Part shown: piece by piece, positions 1 through 12,059 of the stretch
Layout of the letters: every line of letters starts with the position of its first letter
How positions within the stretch are numbered: the stretch's first letter is position 1
Translations under genes and position numbers: made by a program
From: Rhinopithecus roxellana
Taxonomy: Eukaryota > Chordata > Mammalia > Primates > Cercopithecidae
Assembly (NCBI RefSeq): GCF_007565055.1
Contig: NC_044560.1
Coordinates: forward strand, 45,093,030-45,157,029
DNA length: 64,000 bases
Reading direction: 5' to 3'
Notes under the pieces: model-generated
Told to the model about the DNA's origin: nothing
The model's input: the letters and a program-made list of their open reading frames with translations, nothing else
The model's database searches: none

Positions 1-478
1 GTCTGGGACACACACATGTATGTTTATTGCAGCACTATTCACAATAGCAAAGACTTGGAACCAACCCAAATGTCCATCAGTGATAGACTGGATTAAGAAA
101 ATGTGGCACATATACACCATGGAATACTATGCAGCCATAAAAAAGGATGAGTTCACGTCCTTTATAGGGACATGGATGCAGCTGGAAACCATCATTCTCA
201 GCAAACTATCGCAAGAACAGAAAACCAAACACCGCATGTTCTCACTCATAGGTGGGAATTGAACAATGAGAACACTTGGACACAGGAAGGGGAACATCAC
301 ACACTGGGGCCTGTTGTAGGGTGGGAGAAGGGGGGAGGGATAGCATTAGGAGAAATAACTAATGTAAATGATGAGTTAACGGGTACAGCACACCAACATG
401 GTACATGTATACACATGTAACAAACCTACACGTTGTGCACATGTACCCTAGAACTTAAAGTATAATTAAAAAAAAAAA
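1..478 (+). mobile_element. L1PA-type LINE-1 3' end (cut by window edge)
   Basis: The first 262 bases encode the C-terminus of L1 ORF2 and end in its stop codon. A young-type L1 3'UTR follows (the 'ggggaacatcacac' and 'acatgtaaca' motifs), then an A tail at 468-478. The 5' part lies off the left edge, so length and target duplication cannot be judged. It is antisense to ROR1. Confidence 0.93.
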
Positions 479-2345
479 GATTCTGGGTCTGGAGATTACA
501 GGTTTCTGGTATTGTGGAAGAGTGGACTGGGAGTTCTAGCACCTCAAGTGATTCCTTTAGAAATGTGAGAATCCTCGGCACCAACTTTATCTCACAGTCC
601 CTTCATCTTTCAGCAAAATACTTAATTCAACCGGACACTCTAGTTAATTCACTCCCAGAGACATTAGTAGAAAACAAGTTTTCAGGAAAAGAACCAAGGA
701 AGTTAAGTAAGTTGCAAGTTTCCATTTTTCTCTCATTCTCTCTCTTTGCAAGAGGCAAGGAATGAGAATTGATGTAAAAATAAGAAGAATAAAGTGATAT
801 TCTCATGGTGCCCTGCAGTTTGCAACACTCTTTTACTTGGATCTCTCGTTTAATATACATAATAATCCTCTGAGATTAAGAGGATTATTTATAAAATGGG
901 CTAATAAAATGTGTAGCAGGCCAGGCCCAAACTGAGATATTTTTTCTCTCCAAACCATACACTCTTCCCTCTGTGTAGGGCTCTGACTTATACACTCCCC
1001 ATGTAAATGAGAACTGCTCCCTCTTCGTATTATCTGGATGCTCGGTTTGTTCTAAGAATGCCTCATCTGTGACATGGGGGAAGGATAAAAATAGGACCTA
1101 CCGAATAGGGTTGTCGAGGTGCCTGAATACTCCCTGGCACACATTATAGACTCTATAAATATTACCAGTGGTAGTAGAAGCAATTGCTGGTTGTATTGTA
1201 AACTGATAACACTCCCATTTCAAGGCATTTGCTTTGAATGCCTCCGCACTCACTGCTCCTCCCTCAGACAGTCTCGGGGTCACCCCTTCCCTTCACACAG
1301 GTCTCTCTGCTCAAATCCCTTAAGCCTAGAGGCCTCTCAGACTGCCCCATAAAACAGCACCCACCCCACCTCCATCACAAACTCTTTACTCTGCATCATT
1401 TTTCTTAGCCCTTCCTGTTATCTGCTGTCACGCATATTTCTGTATTTCCTGACTCCTCCATGACTGGGGTCTTTGTTTTGTTCACAGCTTTACCCTCAGT
1501 ATCAACAATGATGCCTGCCACGTAAATATCTATTGAGTGAATAAAAAAAGGCCTCATGGATCCATTCATCAAGAAATGAAGACAAAATGGTGCTTGCTGT
1601 CTAAACTCTCGATCTCAGATAGGACTTTAGGTTTACAAGGTGACTTTATAGCCTTCATCTCCTATAATCTTTCCTAATTTTCAGGGAATGGGTTATAATT
1701 CCCATTACAGAGATAAAGAAACTAAGACATCTGGTCCCCAGAAAGGGCAGAGCAACATTCTGGGAAGACAGACGCTAGGTAAGGTCCTGAATCCCACCCC
1801 CATGCCCACATGCCATGCCCATCAATTAGCAATGAGGCATGGGGGTCTCGGCCTCTTTCTGAGTTGCTTTGGCCCTGGTGGAGCAGCTGAGGTTCAAGGG
1901 GATGGTGAGGACCGGCTTACAGAAAGGGGCCTGGGAAGTGAGTTTCATCGCTCAGTCAAGAATCAACATTACAGACAGCATAATTTTGTGAACTCATTTG
2001 TCCAAATAAACCCATACATTATTACTAATATCATTTTAAAACACATAATGGGCTCTTGTTTTAGTGCCTCCCAGACACATTTTTTCCAGTGAAGCCTCCC
2101 CTGAGTCACCTTTCCTGATTCTGCCTCCAGCATTCTAACAGGAGCCTGCATCGGCTGCTCCCTCTCCACACCTTCCAGGACCTGTGTCCAAACGCTCACT
2201 GTGTCACCATCATTGTTGTCATGCTGCCCACCAGGCCAGCCTTTGAGGTCCTAGCAGATAATCCTGTAGCCCCAACACCTGCCCAGTACCTGGCACCCAA
2301 CGGACCTCCATGTGCCTGCTGACCAAGGACCACTCCTGACTCACA
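479..2345. repeat. Unique sequence with ancient MIR and L2 fragments
   Basis: No gene seen. MIR-like cores occur near 795-900 (minus) and 1040-1170 (plus; the 'gacatggggg...ggttgt' region). An L2 3' end-like piece is at about 1250-1545 (plus; ends 'ttgagtgaataaa'). A further L2-like piece is at about 2080-2305 (plus; 'agtacctggcaccca'). All are diverged, so ends are approximate. Confidence 0.5.
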
Positions 2346-3561
2346 GCAGGTGCAAGAAATAAAACAGCCCAGGCTTCTCTCCTCCCCACCACTGCCTCAG
2401 GCTCCAAGAAACCCGAGCAAAATTTTATTAAGTTCCCCTTTCTCCTGCATGAAGGAAAGATGTCCCAGCCTGAAGCAGATGGCACTGGGAGGCTAAGGCA
2501 GAGTTGCTGTAGGAAATCCAAAGACACGGGGGCCTTTCTGGACATCTTTGCATCCAGATGGCTTGTAGGTTCAAAACTGAGAACACTTTCCCCTCTACTT
2601 ATTGAGAGAAAGAAGAGAGAAAGGAAGAGCTACCCAGGGGATATTTCCCTAGTAATGAGACCTCTTTCAAAATTCCTGAGAAAAGAAAGGGAAGGGCAGA
2701 GCAACACGGAGGGAGAAAAAAGATGCTGAGGGCCAGCAGCCAGCACTCACCACCTCTGTTCCCAGCCTGCAGGTGCACCGTCCCTGCGGCATAGTGCCAG
2801 GATTTTCCACACCTTCTCTCAAACACAGTCCACATGAAAAAGGAGAAAGAGGAGGACTATAAGGGAGACTCTGAATTGGTTGCCAATTAAGAGCAGGGTG
2901 ACCCTAATTTATAGCAGCAAAACCCAGTTATCATAGACTCCATGTGGGAAAACAGCCCAGCTCTGGAGCTGCTCACTGCTCTCCTGCAAACAGAACGCAC
3001 AGCAGGTGTCATTTAGCCTGATTGACTTTTTCCAGGGCTGGATTCCTCAACTGTTGGAAGAGATAGCCTGGAGATTTTCAGTTGTCCAAAGACGCATTTT
3101 TAAATTCCTAGATTGTTGCACCAAGGTAAGTTGGAGTTATCTCGGCCTCTAGGAAGGAAGAACAAAGCTTAGTAAAAGTAGAATCCATTCCACAGGCCCA
3201 GGCTCAGGAGATCCAGAACCAGACCCTACCATAAGGAGCGTCCAACCCGGTGATAGAGAAGATCCCAAAAAATAGTCATTACACAAATAAATAACGACAA
3301 ATTATAATGAAGGTTATTTAAGAATACAAAGTGCTAGGAGAGCACGGGAGTGGAAGTCCAATCTCACCTGTTGAGTCAGGGATGTGACATCTGAGCCAGG
3401 GTAGAAGGACTGTAGCTGATGGGTAGGGGAAAAGTGCTCCTGTGGGAGGGAACAGCCCACAAAAAGCCACCATGTGAATAGGTGCTCTATGAGACCAGAG
3501 AGGGGGTTGTAGACAGCCTGGGAGGACCTGCCTGAAAGTCACGTCAGTGGATCCTTGCTTT
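2346..3561. other. Unique intronic sequence, nothing recognised
   Basis: Mixed-composition sequence without a recognisable repeat or gene. Short ORFs on both strands have no recognisable homology and are consistent with chance. Confidence 0.6.
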
Positions 3562-3573
3562 GAAAAATATTTA

Positions 3574-3881
3574 GGTGGGGCGCGGTGGCTCAAGCCTGTA
3601 ATTCCAGCACTTTGGGAGGCCAAGATGGGCGGATCACGAGGTCAGGAGATCGAGACCATCCTGGCTAACACGGTGAAACCCCGTCTCTACTAAAAAATAC
3701 AAAAAAAAAAAAAAAAACTAGCAGGGCTAGGTGGTGGGCGCCTGTAGTCCTGGCTACTCAGGAGGCTGAGGCAAGAGAACGGCTTAAACCCAGGAGCCGG
3801 AGCTTGCAGTGAGCTGAGATCCGGCCACTACACTCCAGCCTGGGCGACAGAGCAAGACTCTGTCTCAAAAAAAAAAAAAAA
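3574..3881 (+). mobile_element. AluYR-type Alu
   Basis: Full-length Alu with 'ctcaagcctg' and a 'ccggccac' right arm, an internal A-rich linker and a 3' A tail. It is flanked by a 12-bp target duplication, gaaaaatattta, at 3562-3573 and 3882-3893. The diagnostic bases point to a cercopithecoid lineage insertion. Confidence 0.95.
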
Positions 3882-4444
3882 GAAAAATATTTAATGCGTG
3901 TCTCTTTGATTTGTGCCAGGCTCAATGTGCTGAACACTGAAGATATGCATGAGAATTAAACACCATTCCTCCTCACCCAGATCTCACAGTGCAGAGGGAG
4001 AGACAAACATATAAACAAGTAATCCTAAAAGAGAGTGAAGAGAGTGACAGTGCCTGTTTAAAGACAAAAAAAAAAAAAAAAAAAATGGAGAGGAAGGATG
4101 GGTGGTTTTTCCCTCCTCCTGATTCAAATGCAAAACCACAATCCACTGTTGTGCCCCTACCCTCCTACTCCTCCACTCTGTTTCTTTAGGTCTTAATTTC
4201 CTGGCACCCTGTTAACCTGCCAGCTTCCTTCTAGATATCATGTCTCTTTCTCTGTCCCTCTTTGCCATGTTCACACTGACTTATTTGCACTTTAATTTTC
4301 ACATTTCAGAAAAGCTCAAAACTAATCATCGTCTTAGGCAGCGCCCAGTCTCGACAGCAGGCAGTGCTCAGGTGGCCCCACTCACTGGCTTCGCCCACTC
4401 AGAGGCCACTTAATGGGAGGAATCAAGTCAATATTAGATCACTC

Positions 4445-5126
4445 GCCTTTCACTGCTACGGCCACAGCCATGAATATCCTCAGGCTTCAGAAGAGGCTTG
4501 CCTTTAGGGTCCTCCGCTGTGGCGAGAAGGTCTGGTTGAACCCCAATGAGACCAATGAAATCGCCAAGGCCAACTCCCATCAGCAGATCCGGAAGCTGAT
4601 CAAAGATAGGCTGATCATCCGCAAGCCAATGACTGTCCATTCCCGGGCTCAATGCCAGGAAAACACTTTGGCCTACCGGAAGGGCAGGCACATGGGCATA
4701 GGTAAGTGAAAGGGTACAGCCAATGCCCGGATGCCAGAGAAGGTCACATGGATGAGGAGAACGAGGATTCTGCGCCGGCTGCTCAAAAGATATCACGAAT
4801 CTAAGAAGATTGATCTCCACACGTATCACAGCCTGTACCTGAAGGTGAAGGGGAATGTTCAAAAACAAGCAATTATCATGGAACACAGCCACAAGCTGAA
4901 GGCAGACAAGGCCCACAAGAAGCTCCTGGCTGAACAGGTTGAGGCCCAAAGGTCTAAGACCAAGGAAGCATGCAAGTGTCGTAAAGAGTGCCTTTAGGCC
5001 AAGAAGAAGGAAATCATCAAGACCTTGTCCAAGGAGGAAGAGACTAGGAAATAAAAGCTCCCACTTTGTACATACTGGCCTCTGTGATTATACAGATCAG
5101 CCATTAAAATAAAACAAGCCTTAAAA
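4445..5126 (+). pseudogene. RPL19P: RPL19 processed pseudogene (ribosomal protein L19)
   Basis: An intronless copy of RPL19 mRNA, antisense to ROR1. The coding-equivalent part runs 4470-5054 (195 codons against 197 in the parent). It keeps landmarks such as RLQKRLA, NETNEIA and HSLYLKVKGNV. In-frame stops lie at 4707-4709 (an Arg codon to TGA) and 4995-4997 (a Gln codon to TAG). Two single-codon deletions, near the KKKVW and NVFKNK regions, keep the frame. A short 5'UTR and the 3'UTR with AATAAA at 5108-5113 are present. The insertion is bounded by a 14-bp target duplication, atattagatcactc, at 4431-4444 and 5309-5322. This is a retrotransposed dead copy; translation of full L19 is not possible. 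Confidence 0.96.
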
Positions 5127-5308
5127 TATATATATATGATATATAAATATATATCATATATGATATATAAATATACATGATATATCATATATCGTATATA
5201 TGATATATAAATATACATATATATCATACATATGATTGATATATATGATATATATGTATCATGATATATATCAGATGTCATATATGATATATCATATAAT
5301 ATATATAT
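5127..5308. repeat. AT-rich (TA/ATATGATATA) satellite at the RPL19 pseudogene tail
   Basis: About 180 bases of TA dinucleotides and 'tatatgatata' variants with many overlapping palindromes. It lies exactly between the pseudogene 3'UTR and the 3' target duplication, where the poly(A) tail should be, so it most likely grew from that tail. It could extrude as a cruciform. Confidence 0.9.
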
Positions 5309-5322
5309 ATATTAGATCACTC

Positions 5323-6099
5323 TGTCAAGCCCCACCTCCTTCAGAAAACCCTCCCAGTAATTCCAATCAATGCCAGTCTCTCTCCTTCTTGATCCACAAA
5401 ACCCACTGCCTGTAACTCCCTGTGGCACTTAATTACATTGAATTTAACAGTCAACATGTTTTAGTGATTTGCACTGGTTTTGACCCTAGAGGAATTGCTT
5501 AACATCTCTGAGCCTCAGTTTTCTTTTGGGAATAAAAGCATAACCTCCTTTTATAAATCCACATGTATAAACAACACAATCAGAAGTTATCTCTGAATGG
5601 TAGGATAATGGGTGAAATGTGTTTTCATTATATATTTCTGAATTTGCTTTTAATGGAAATAAATGTTCTCATCAGAAAAAGCAATAAAACTGCTTCCCCT
5701 TAGGCTTAAAAAAAAAGATAACACCCACTTCATTTTGTTATGAGGATTAGTGAGGTGAGGCTGTGTGCATTGTAGGGACACAATAACCTCATGAAAGCAG
5801 CGTCTACTGGCTCCGATAAGGAAACCCGAGGGAGGTGGAGAGAGATTGGAAGGCTGTCAGACCTCTTCCGCCTCTCAGCAATGCCTGCTCTGGATATGAA
5901 GACATTCTCTCCTACACACCAGCTTCTTTCCTGGGCTCAGACACGACCAAGGGCATCTCTCAGCTTCCCCACCCCAGAAGAGCTGCCCCTAAATCCCAAG
6001 GAAAGACTATGATTAGTGTGGGCCAGAGTAGTTCCTCTTTGGAACGGATGAAGGGGCATTTCCCAGAAGGAGGGAGTGACGGATGAGGGATCGAAATCA
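5323..6099. repeat. MIR fossil split by a short A-tailed insertion, plus unique sequence
   Basis: MIR-like sequence at about 5480-5553 ('ctctgagcctcag') seems to resume at about 5718-5795 ('ttatgaggattag'). Between them is about 165 bp ending in an A run (5707-5715), which looks like an unnamed retro-insert. The rest, to 6099, shows nothing recognisable. Confidence 0.4.
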
Positions 6100-6107
6100 G
6101 GGCAATA

Positions 6108-6384
6108 GGCCAGGCGCAGTGGCTCACGCCTGTAATTCCAACATTTTAGGAGGCCAAGGTGGGTGGATCACTTGAGGTCAGGATTTTGAGACCAGCCTGG
6201 CCAACATGGCGAAACCCATCTCTACTAAATATACAAAAATTAGGTAGGTGTGATGGCAGGTGCTTGTAATTCCAGCTACTCGGGAGGCTGAGGCTGGAGA
6301 ATCGTTTGAACCTGGGAGGCAGAGGTTGCAGTGAGCTGAGATTGCACCATTGCACTCCAGCTTGGGCAACAGAGCGAAACTCCA
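6108..6384 (+). mobile_element. AluS-type Alu with expanded tail
   Basis: Full Alu body ('ggccaggcgcagtgg' start, two arms). The A tail passes into the GGGA/GGAA microsatellite. Target duplication gggcaatag lies at 6100-6108 and 6565-6573, so the microsatellite belongs to the insertion. Confidence 0.9.
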
Positions 6385-6564
6385 TCAAAAAAGAAAAAAA
6401 AAAGAAGAGAAGGAAGCAAAGGAAGAAAGGAAGGGAGGGAGGGAGGGAGGGAGGGAGGAAGAAAGGAAGGGAGGGAGGGAGGGAGGGAGGGAGGAAGGAA
6501 GGAAGGAAGGAAGGAAGGAAGGAAGGAAGGAAGGAAGGAAGGAAGGAAGGAAGGAAGGAAGGGC
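6385..6564. repeat. (GGGA)n/(GGAA)n microsatellite in Alu tail
   Basis: An A-rich start, then blocks of GGGA, then about 17 GGAA units (about 6493-6563). It lies inside the Alu target duplication and so derives from the tail. Long GGAA runs are ETS-type binding tracts in principle. The long ORFs here come only from repeat periodicity. Confidence 0.92.
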
Positions 6565-6573
6565 GGGCAATAG

Positions 6574-7826
6574 TTCTACAGGGAGAAAATAATATGATTC
6601 CACTACAAAATACAAAATGCCTTGCCAGGTGCTCGGTCCACAGTCAATGCTTAATACTTGACAGTGACAATTATCGCAAAGGTGTTGGGTTAAATCAGAA
6701 TAAGCAGGTGTGATTTAGATGGACTATGTGAGAATACTGGTGGAAGGTGAGACCACAAAAGAAGGACTGACAGAGGCTGAAACAGGCCAGGGTGCCTTCC
6801 CGGATGTGGATGCAATACAGGCTGAAGAACAAGTAAGAATTCAGCAAGAAGAAATGAAAAGAGGAAAGAGTCTGCCAGGGAGGTGGGCCGGTGTGAGGGA
6901 AGAAATTCCTGGAAGCTTCAAGATAGGCAAAGGGCCCTAAACCAAGGGCAGGACACTGACATTGGGATCAATTCATTATTTCCATACCATTTAGGGTGTA
7001 TCACTCTTGCCTCCCTAATAAAAACAGTAAACTTCTTACAGGAGAGGATATTGCCATATTTCTCCCGCATCCCTTTCAGTTACTAAATCAGTATTTAACC
7101 AAACGGAAGCACCAGTGACTTCTTGTTAGTTTACACAGGATGTCTCCCTTGGGCAGGTGCAGCTATGCCTCTTGGACCCCTCCTTTCCTTCTCTCCCATC
7201 CACCAGCACTCAGATCAATTGCTCTGTGTTTGATGAGTCTGGGTGAAGCCACTTTCACCCACATCCTGGGATGGCTAAGAAACTTTCTAAATCTAAGCCC
7301 TCGGGCAAAGATGTGAGAGGATTATTTGTAAAAGGTTTTGACCACCTTATCTATATAGTTTTAACCCCAATACAACCACCAAATCTGACAATTGCTCCTT
7401 AAAAAAAAAAAATCAAGTTATAGCCAGCATAAAGGGGAAAATGCTTTATTCCCTGTGCCTGGTGCTTTCTTTCTGGGGAGGGAGAGTAATCAGTGTTAAG
7501 TCCTGGACTTTCTCTGCACCTTTACTAACTTCTCCTTGCAGGTGCCTGGAGCACAGTCCTAGGCAGCAACTTATGGATGAGCTGGGTAGCACAGACTGGA
7601 CATGCTCAGTTCAGCTCCTCCCGTCCTCAGCAGGGAAAAAGGACATTAGTTATCAAGTGTTCACTGGGAGGCCCTGACAGCAGACTCTAACCCACTGAAG
7701 ACCATCTGGTCACAGGCAAAGTTTTCAACACTTTGACTTAGGGACACCAGATGTGAGTGGGCAAAGCGCTATGAGCTGCGCAGAGAAAAAGAGGGCAAAT
7801 CACTGGTAGATTAAGAACATCGTCGA
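6574..7826. other. Unique intronic sequence, nothing recognised
   Basis: No gene or clear repeat. A short A run lies near 7400-7411. The small ORFs have no recognisable homology. Confidence 0.55.
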
Positions 7827-7842
7827 AAATTGTTGCTGCTTA

Positions 7843-8140
7843 GGCCGGGCGTGGTGGCTCATGCCTGTAATCCCAGCACTTTGAGAGGCCGAACCGGGCA
7901 GATCACTTGAGGTCAGGAGTTCAAGACCAGCCTGGCCAACATGGTAAAACCCTGTCTCTATTAAAAATACAAAAATTAGCCGGGCATAGTGGCAGGCACC
8001 TATAATCCAAGCTGCTCGGGAGGCTGAGCCAGCAGAATCATTTAAAAAACCCAGGAAGCAGAAGTTGCAGTAAGCTGAGATCACGCCACTACACTCCAGC
8101 TTGGGCCACAGAGTGAGACTCCGTCTCAAAAAAAAAAAAA
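7843..8140 (+). mobile_element. AluS-type Alu
   Basis: Complete dimeric Alu with A tail, flanked by target duplication aattgttgctgc at about 7828-7839 and 8139-8150. Confidence 0.93.
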
Positions 8141-8150
8141 TTGTTGCTGC

Positions 8151-8814
8151 CTGTTTTCAGTGGTCTAGACGCCACTGGTCTCCAACAGGCAGTATCTTGG
8201 GACTGAAAATCCCTATACAACACACAACAGTTCTCCGAAGGGAGGAGATAAAACAGTCAGACTGGGTTAAGCATTACTTCTTTAAGGTAGGCATATGAAA
8301 GGCTAATACAGTCCATCACCACACTTTCAGTGTGGTTCAGGCAGAAAAAAGAAAAACAGTCAGTAATCTCCAGGGGGTGTGAAAATATGTAAAAACTTTG
8401 ATATACCCCAGTTGGAGTGAAATCCCCAAGGCGAGGCTATAATCTCTCTTACGGAGAAAAAGTAGAATAAGTTGCTTTCATGTACATTGTCTAAACCCAT
8501 CCGGAAATGGTGTCAATTTCCCATGAAAAACAGATAAGAGCCTTTCAAAGATATCTAGGATTTCAGGCAGCATGTTCTATTTTTACCTTATGATGTTTAA
8601 CCTTCACAGAGCATAAGAAAGTCCCTGCCCTTGAGAAACATTAATATAATTATAACCTAAGACTTCCAGATGCTAAGAAAGTCCGCGCCAGAGATAACTG
8701 TATTATAAAATCATGCCAACAAGGTGCTGAGAACTAGCAATTTTGCCCTATCCCATCTGTGAAAAATCTTAAAGGAAGAATTGCTGCTCTCCATTCAATT
8801 CAGAGGTGTAGCTT
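8151..8814. other. Unique intronic sequence, nothing recognised
   Basis: AT-rich non-coding sequence. No repeat family or gene could be named. Confidence 0.5.
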
Positions 8815-9005
8815 CAATCACACACCAACCACCAACTATGGCCCAGGCACTGTGCCAAACACTGCCCATGGTCCTTCCTCCTCTGTCAAGGTAGGCGCCA
8901 TTATGGCTCCCATTTTACAGGTGCGGAAAGCCAGTCTCAGGGGTTATGTAGTTTGCTGACCTGGCAGAGCAGTAGTGATCCTAGTCCATCTGATGCCAAA
9001 GTCCT
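8815..9005 (-). repeat. MIR (minus)
   Basis: Reverse MIR layout: 'ggcactgtgcc', then 'cccattttacaggtg', then a diverged 'gatcctagtcc' end. Strongly diverged. Confidence 0.65.
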
Positions 9006-9309
9006 TCTCTTTCTGGCTCCTCTCCCTGCCACAATCACTAACCACTTAGGAAAATCCTGTTTTTAAGTTAACTTCTCTGTCTTTTTGCAAGTAAATTTTC
9101 TTAGGTTGCAGAAATCCCAGAGCCAGGTCCCATCTACCAATGTCTTTCAACTGTTTCTAAAGACAACAGCGATTTGAAGATTTTATGGATGAAACAAGTG
9201 AAAATCAGGCAAATTCACCTGCTGGTGAAACAGTAGTGAAAATTGTCATATATCAGTATATTAGAGGCACAAATTCCAAACAAATGTAGTCTTTTAGAGC
9301 AGAAAGTTC

Positions 9310-9500
9310 AATGGGCCCTAAGTCAAAGGGGCTGGGTTTTAGACGGGCTCTGACAGCTACAGAATGACCTTGTGTGAGCTGCCAAACTCACACAAGGGAG
9401 AGAGAAATAAATCCTATTTAACTGTATTTTTTGGAAAATTAAAGGTAATACTATATATAAAATGGATTTTGTAAGCTGCAAAGCCCTATACAAATGGAGG
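9310..9500 (+). repeat. MIR-like fragment
   Basis: Weak MIR order: 'tgaccttgtgtgag', then an 'aaaatggat' region, then 'aagccctatacaaatg'. Low certainty. Confidence 0.4.
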
Positions 9501-9609
9501 ATTTAATTATAATTATTTTGACTCAGCTATTTGGCTGGGATCTTACAGAGAATTTTAATCATCAGACAGAGTTTAAAAAAAAAAAAAACTACAATGTAGT
9601 TTGGCATAA

Positions 9610-10205
9610 TAATGATTAGGAACAAAACCCAAGCCTTAGCATATGTAGGTTCAAATCCTAGTTTTCCCATTTAACTCTCTGTGTGGTCTTGGGCAGATTA
9701 CTTACCTTCTCTGTGCCTCAGTTTCCTTATCTGGAAAATGGGGATACCATGGAACACACTGAGCACCCTGCCACATGCATTGTGAGTGTTCAAGGAGTGT
9801 TCAGCAGCCAGTGAGAGGCCTGGTCAGGATTAATCTGCTTCTAAAGCCCACATACTCTTGCTCTGCTGTGCACCTTTTCAACAGACACGCGGCCGTTGGA
9901 AGAGTAAGTAGTTGTGTAGTTACCAAATGGAAGGGAAGACACCAAGACAGTTGCTCTTGTATCTTCTCCCATTTGCCCTTATCCTGGCTTTTAGACTGGA
10001 TTCTGCTTTGGGCATGGTAGAGGATTCACAGAGGTGTGGAGCTGGAGAGAATCAAGATGCCGAATAGTGAACTATAATGCTCCTAGAACTCTGGCTTACC
10101 TCATAGGGTTGCCCTGAAGACTGTGCAAGTTAAAACACTTAAAGAACTTAGAATAGTACTTGGCCCACAGTATGCTCAGTGTGTTAATTATTAGTATACT
10201 ATTAT
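9610..10205 (+). repeat. MIR split by insertion of the inverted-repeat element
   Basis: The MIR core ('gtgcctcagtttcctta', 'aaaatggggatacca') stops near 9750. It resumes at about 10097 with 'acctcatagggttg' and 'agtacttggcccacag'. The intervening about 340 bp is the left arm of the inverted pair, so that unit inserted into an older MIR. Confidence 0.7.
9823..10097 (+). repeat. Left arm of a 270-bp inverted repeat pair
   Basis: This segment matches the reverse complement of 11491-11766 along its whole length, with roughly 80% identity by eye. Shared blocks include gttggaagagtaagta, atcctggcttttag, gagagaatcaagatg and gctcctagaactctgg. Weaker similarity extends left to about 9783 ('agccagtga', 'aggcctg'). 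The repeat family was not identified; it has no A tail or obvious LTR ends. Confidence 0.88.
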
Positions 10206-10944
10206 TATTTTCACCAAGCAGACAAGAGGGGGCAATAAAATTAAGTAGCCTGCACTATAAGACAAAACAGCTGCATTAGAGAGAATACGACACAATCATA
10301 TACCTTTGACAAGCAGCCCTGAAATGCACCACATTTTTAACTCCCTGGGACACCCTTTGAGAAGAAAGACAAGTCTTCAGGCTCCGAGTGAAACTGCTTC
10401 CTTCTCTCTCCTCCTCCACCCTTCATATGCTAAAAACACAACAGGCTTCATTCAACACTGTCTTTCTTTTCTTCACTCTCCTATCCCCTGGAGATCAGCT
10501 TCATTCCACAGTGAAGGCCTGGTTTAAGAACCCAGGATAGTCTCAGCAAGTCCCTGGAGACCTCAGAGCAGCTGCAGACTGCTATGGAACTCCAGCCCTT
10601 TTCCAGGAGTGGAATGTCTAACTCCTTTTCTCCTCTCCCATCCTTCAATCCCGCACCCTCTCAATCCTTCCTTCAAGGCTCACATCATATCCCACTTCCT
10701 CCCGAAAGACCTCTCCCTTCTCGGGATTCTGCATATATAATTGCCAACTCTGTACTCACTGGCTGTATAAAGTGCCTATTTTGTTGCCCCTAAGAGGTAA
10801 ACTCCCCAGTGGATGGAGCCCCAGGCTCCACATGAAGTGGTCAGACACAAACCAGGTTTCCTATTTTATTCTATCTAAAAATGCTGGTCCTAATCCACTA
10901 AGTTGATCTCACCACACAATATGATTTACAACCTCATGTTAGTT
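10206..10944. other. Unique intronic sequence, nothing recognised
   Basis: Pyrimidine-rich, non-coding. No repeat family could be named. Confidence 0.5.
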
Positions 10945-11365
10945 AAGGTAACATTAGCAGCTGTAACAAAAAAAAAAAAAAAAACCTCAAAACTTCAGCC
11001 TTAATAATAGACATTTGTTTTTGGTTCACATAAAACCTAAACAAGTGTGGCTTCCACCGTACAGTGATTCAGGGGGAGTCTCAGGCTCTTTCCATGTTGT
11101 GACACTTTCAACACATGACTTCTAAGGTTGCCAAGCCACCAAAGAAGGATCAGAGCGATTCTGCCTGGGGAGTTTTTTATGGGTCAAGCCTACAAGTGAC
11201 AAAAATTACCTCCAACTTCATTTCATTGGCTAGTATTTAGTCACATGGCTTCACTTAACTGTGAGAAAGCTGAGAAATGTTGTCTAGTCATGTGACCAGA
11301 AGAGATGGAAACATATTTGGTGATCAGCTAGCAATCTCTGCCATAAATCTGCCATTTGAAAAACC
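10945..11365. repeat. Ancient interspersed repeat, family not named
   Basis: It begins 'cagctgtaaca', has an A17 run at about 10968-10984, and ends 'cagctagcaatctctgcc'. The layout resembles a common old mammalian element that I recognise by pattern, but I cannot name the family with confidence. Confidence 0.45.
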
Positions 11366-11490
11366 CTCCAAGGCAATGACCTAACCTATTCAACTTTACA
11401 TCTCCAGTAAGACTATCAGAATGTTTGGTTCACTGTAAGTGCACAGAAAATGTATGATCAATGAACGAATGAGGGCAGGTGGTAAATCCT

Positions 11491-11766
11491 GACCAGAGTT
11501 CTAGGAGCACTGTAGTTCATGATGAGACATCTTGATTCTCTCCAACCCCATGCCTATCGAAATCCCCTTCTGTACCCAAAGCAGAGTCCAGTCCTAAAAG
11601 CCAGGATTAGGGCAGGTGGCTAATATACCAGAGCAACTATATTGGTGTTTTCCCTTTCATTTGGTGACTGCACAGTTACTTACTCTTCCAACAACCACAT
11701 GTCTGTTAAAAAAGTGCACAGGGGAGCAAGAGTACATGGGTTTTAGAGAAAGATAAATCCTGATCA
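11491..11766 (-). repeat. Right arm of the 270-bp inverted repeat pair
   Basis: Reverse-complement partner of 9823-10097, about 1.4 kb away; weaker similarity continues to about 11820. The two copies are opposite in orientation, so an intron 1 transcript could pair them as a long imperfect hairpin. Confidence 0.88.
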
Positions 11767-12059
11767 GGCCTGTCACTGGCTACAGAACTATAGCAGAACA
11801 CTCACTGAGCACTCACTAAGCACAGTCTGAGTGTGTTTCATGAATTATTTCATTGACTCTTCACAAGTCTATGAAGGAGGCACTCATGTTCTTCCTCTGA
11901 CCCTCTAATCTCCTGAGAATTAATGTATTCTTCCCCATGTTCCCACAGCATTTTTTCCACAACCCTTTCCTGTAATTCACTTGTGGGAGAGATAGTTGCG
12001 TGTGGAGGTAACATATCTGCTCATTGGTGTCTCCCCAATCACACCTTAAGGATAACAAA

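Noticed and set aside
4413..4997. RPL19-like frames as functional ribosomal protein genes
   Set aside because: Two in-frame stops, codon losses, no introns and a flanking target duplication mark a processed pseudogene.
6421..6563. Regular repeats as a CRISPR-like array
   Set aside because: Perfect tetranucleotide repeats with no spacers, in primate DNA.
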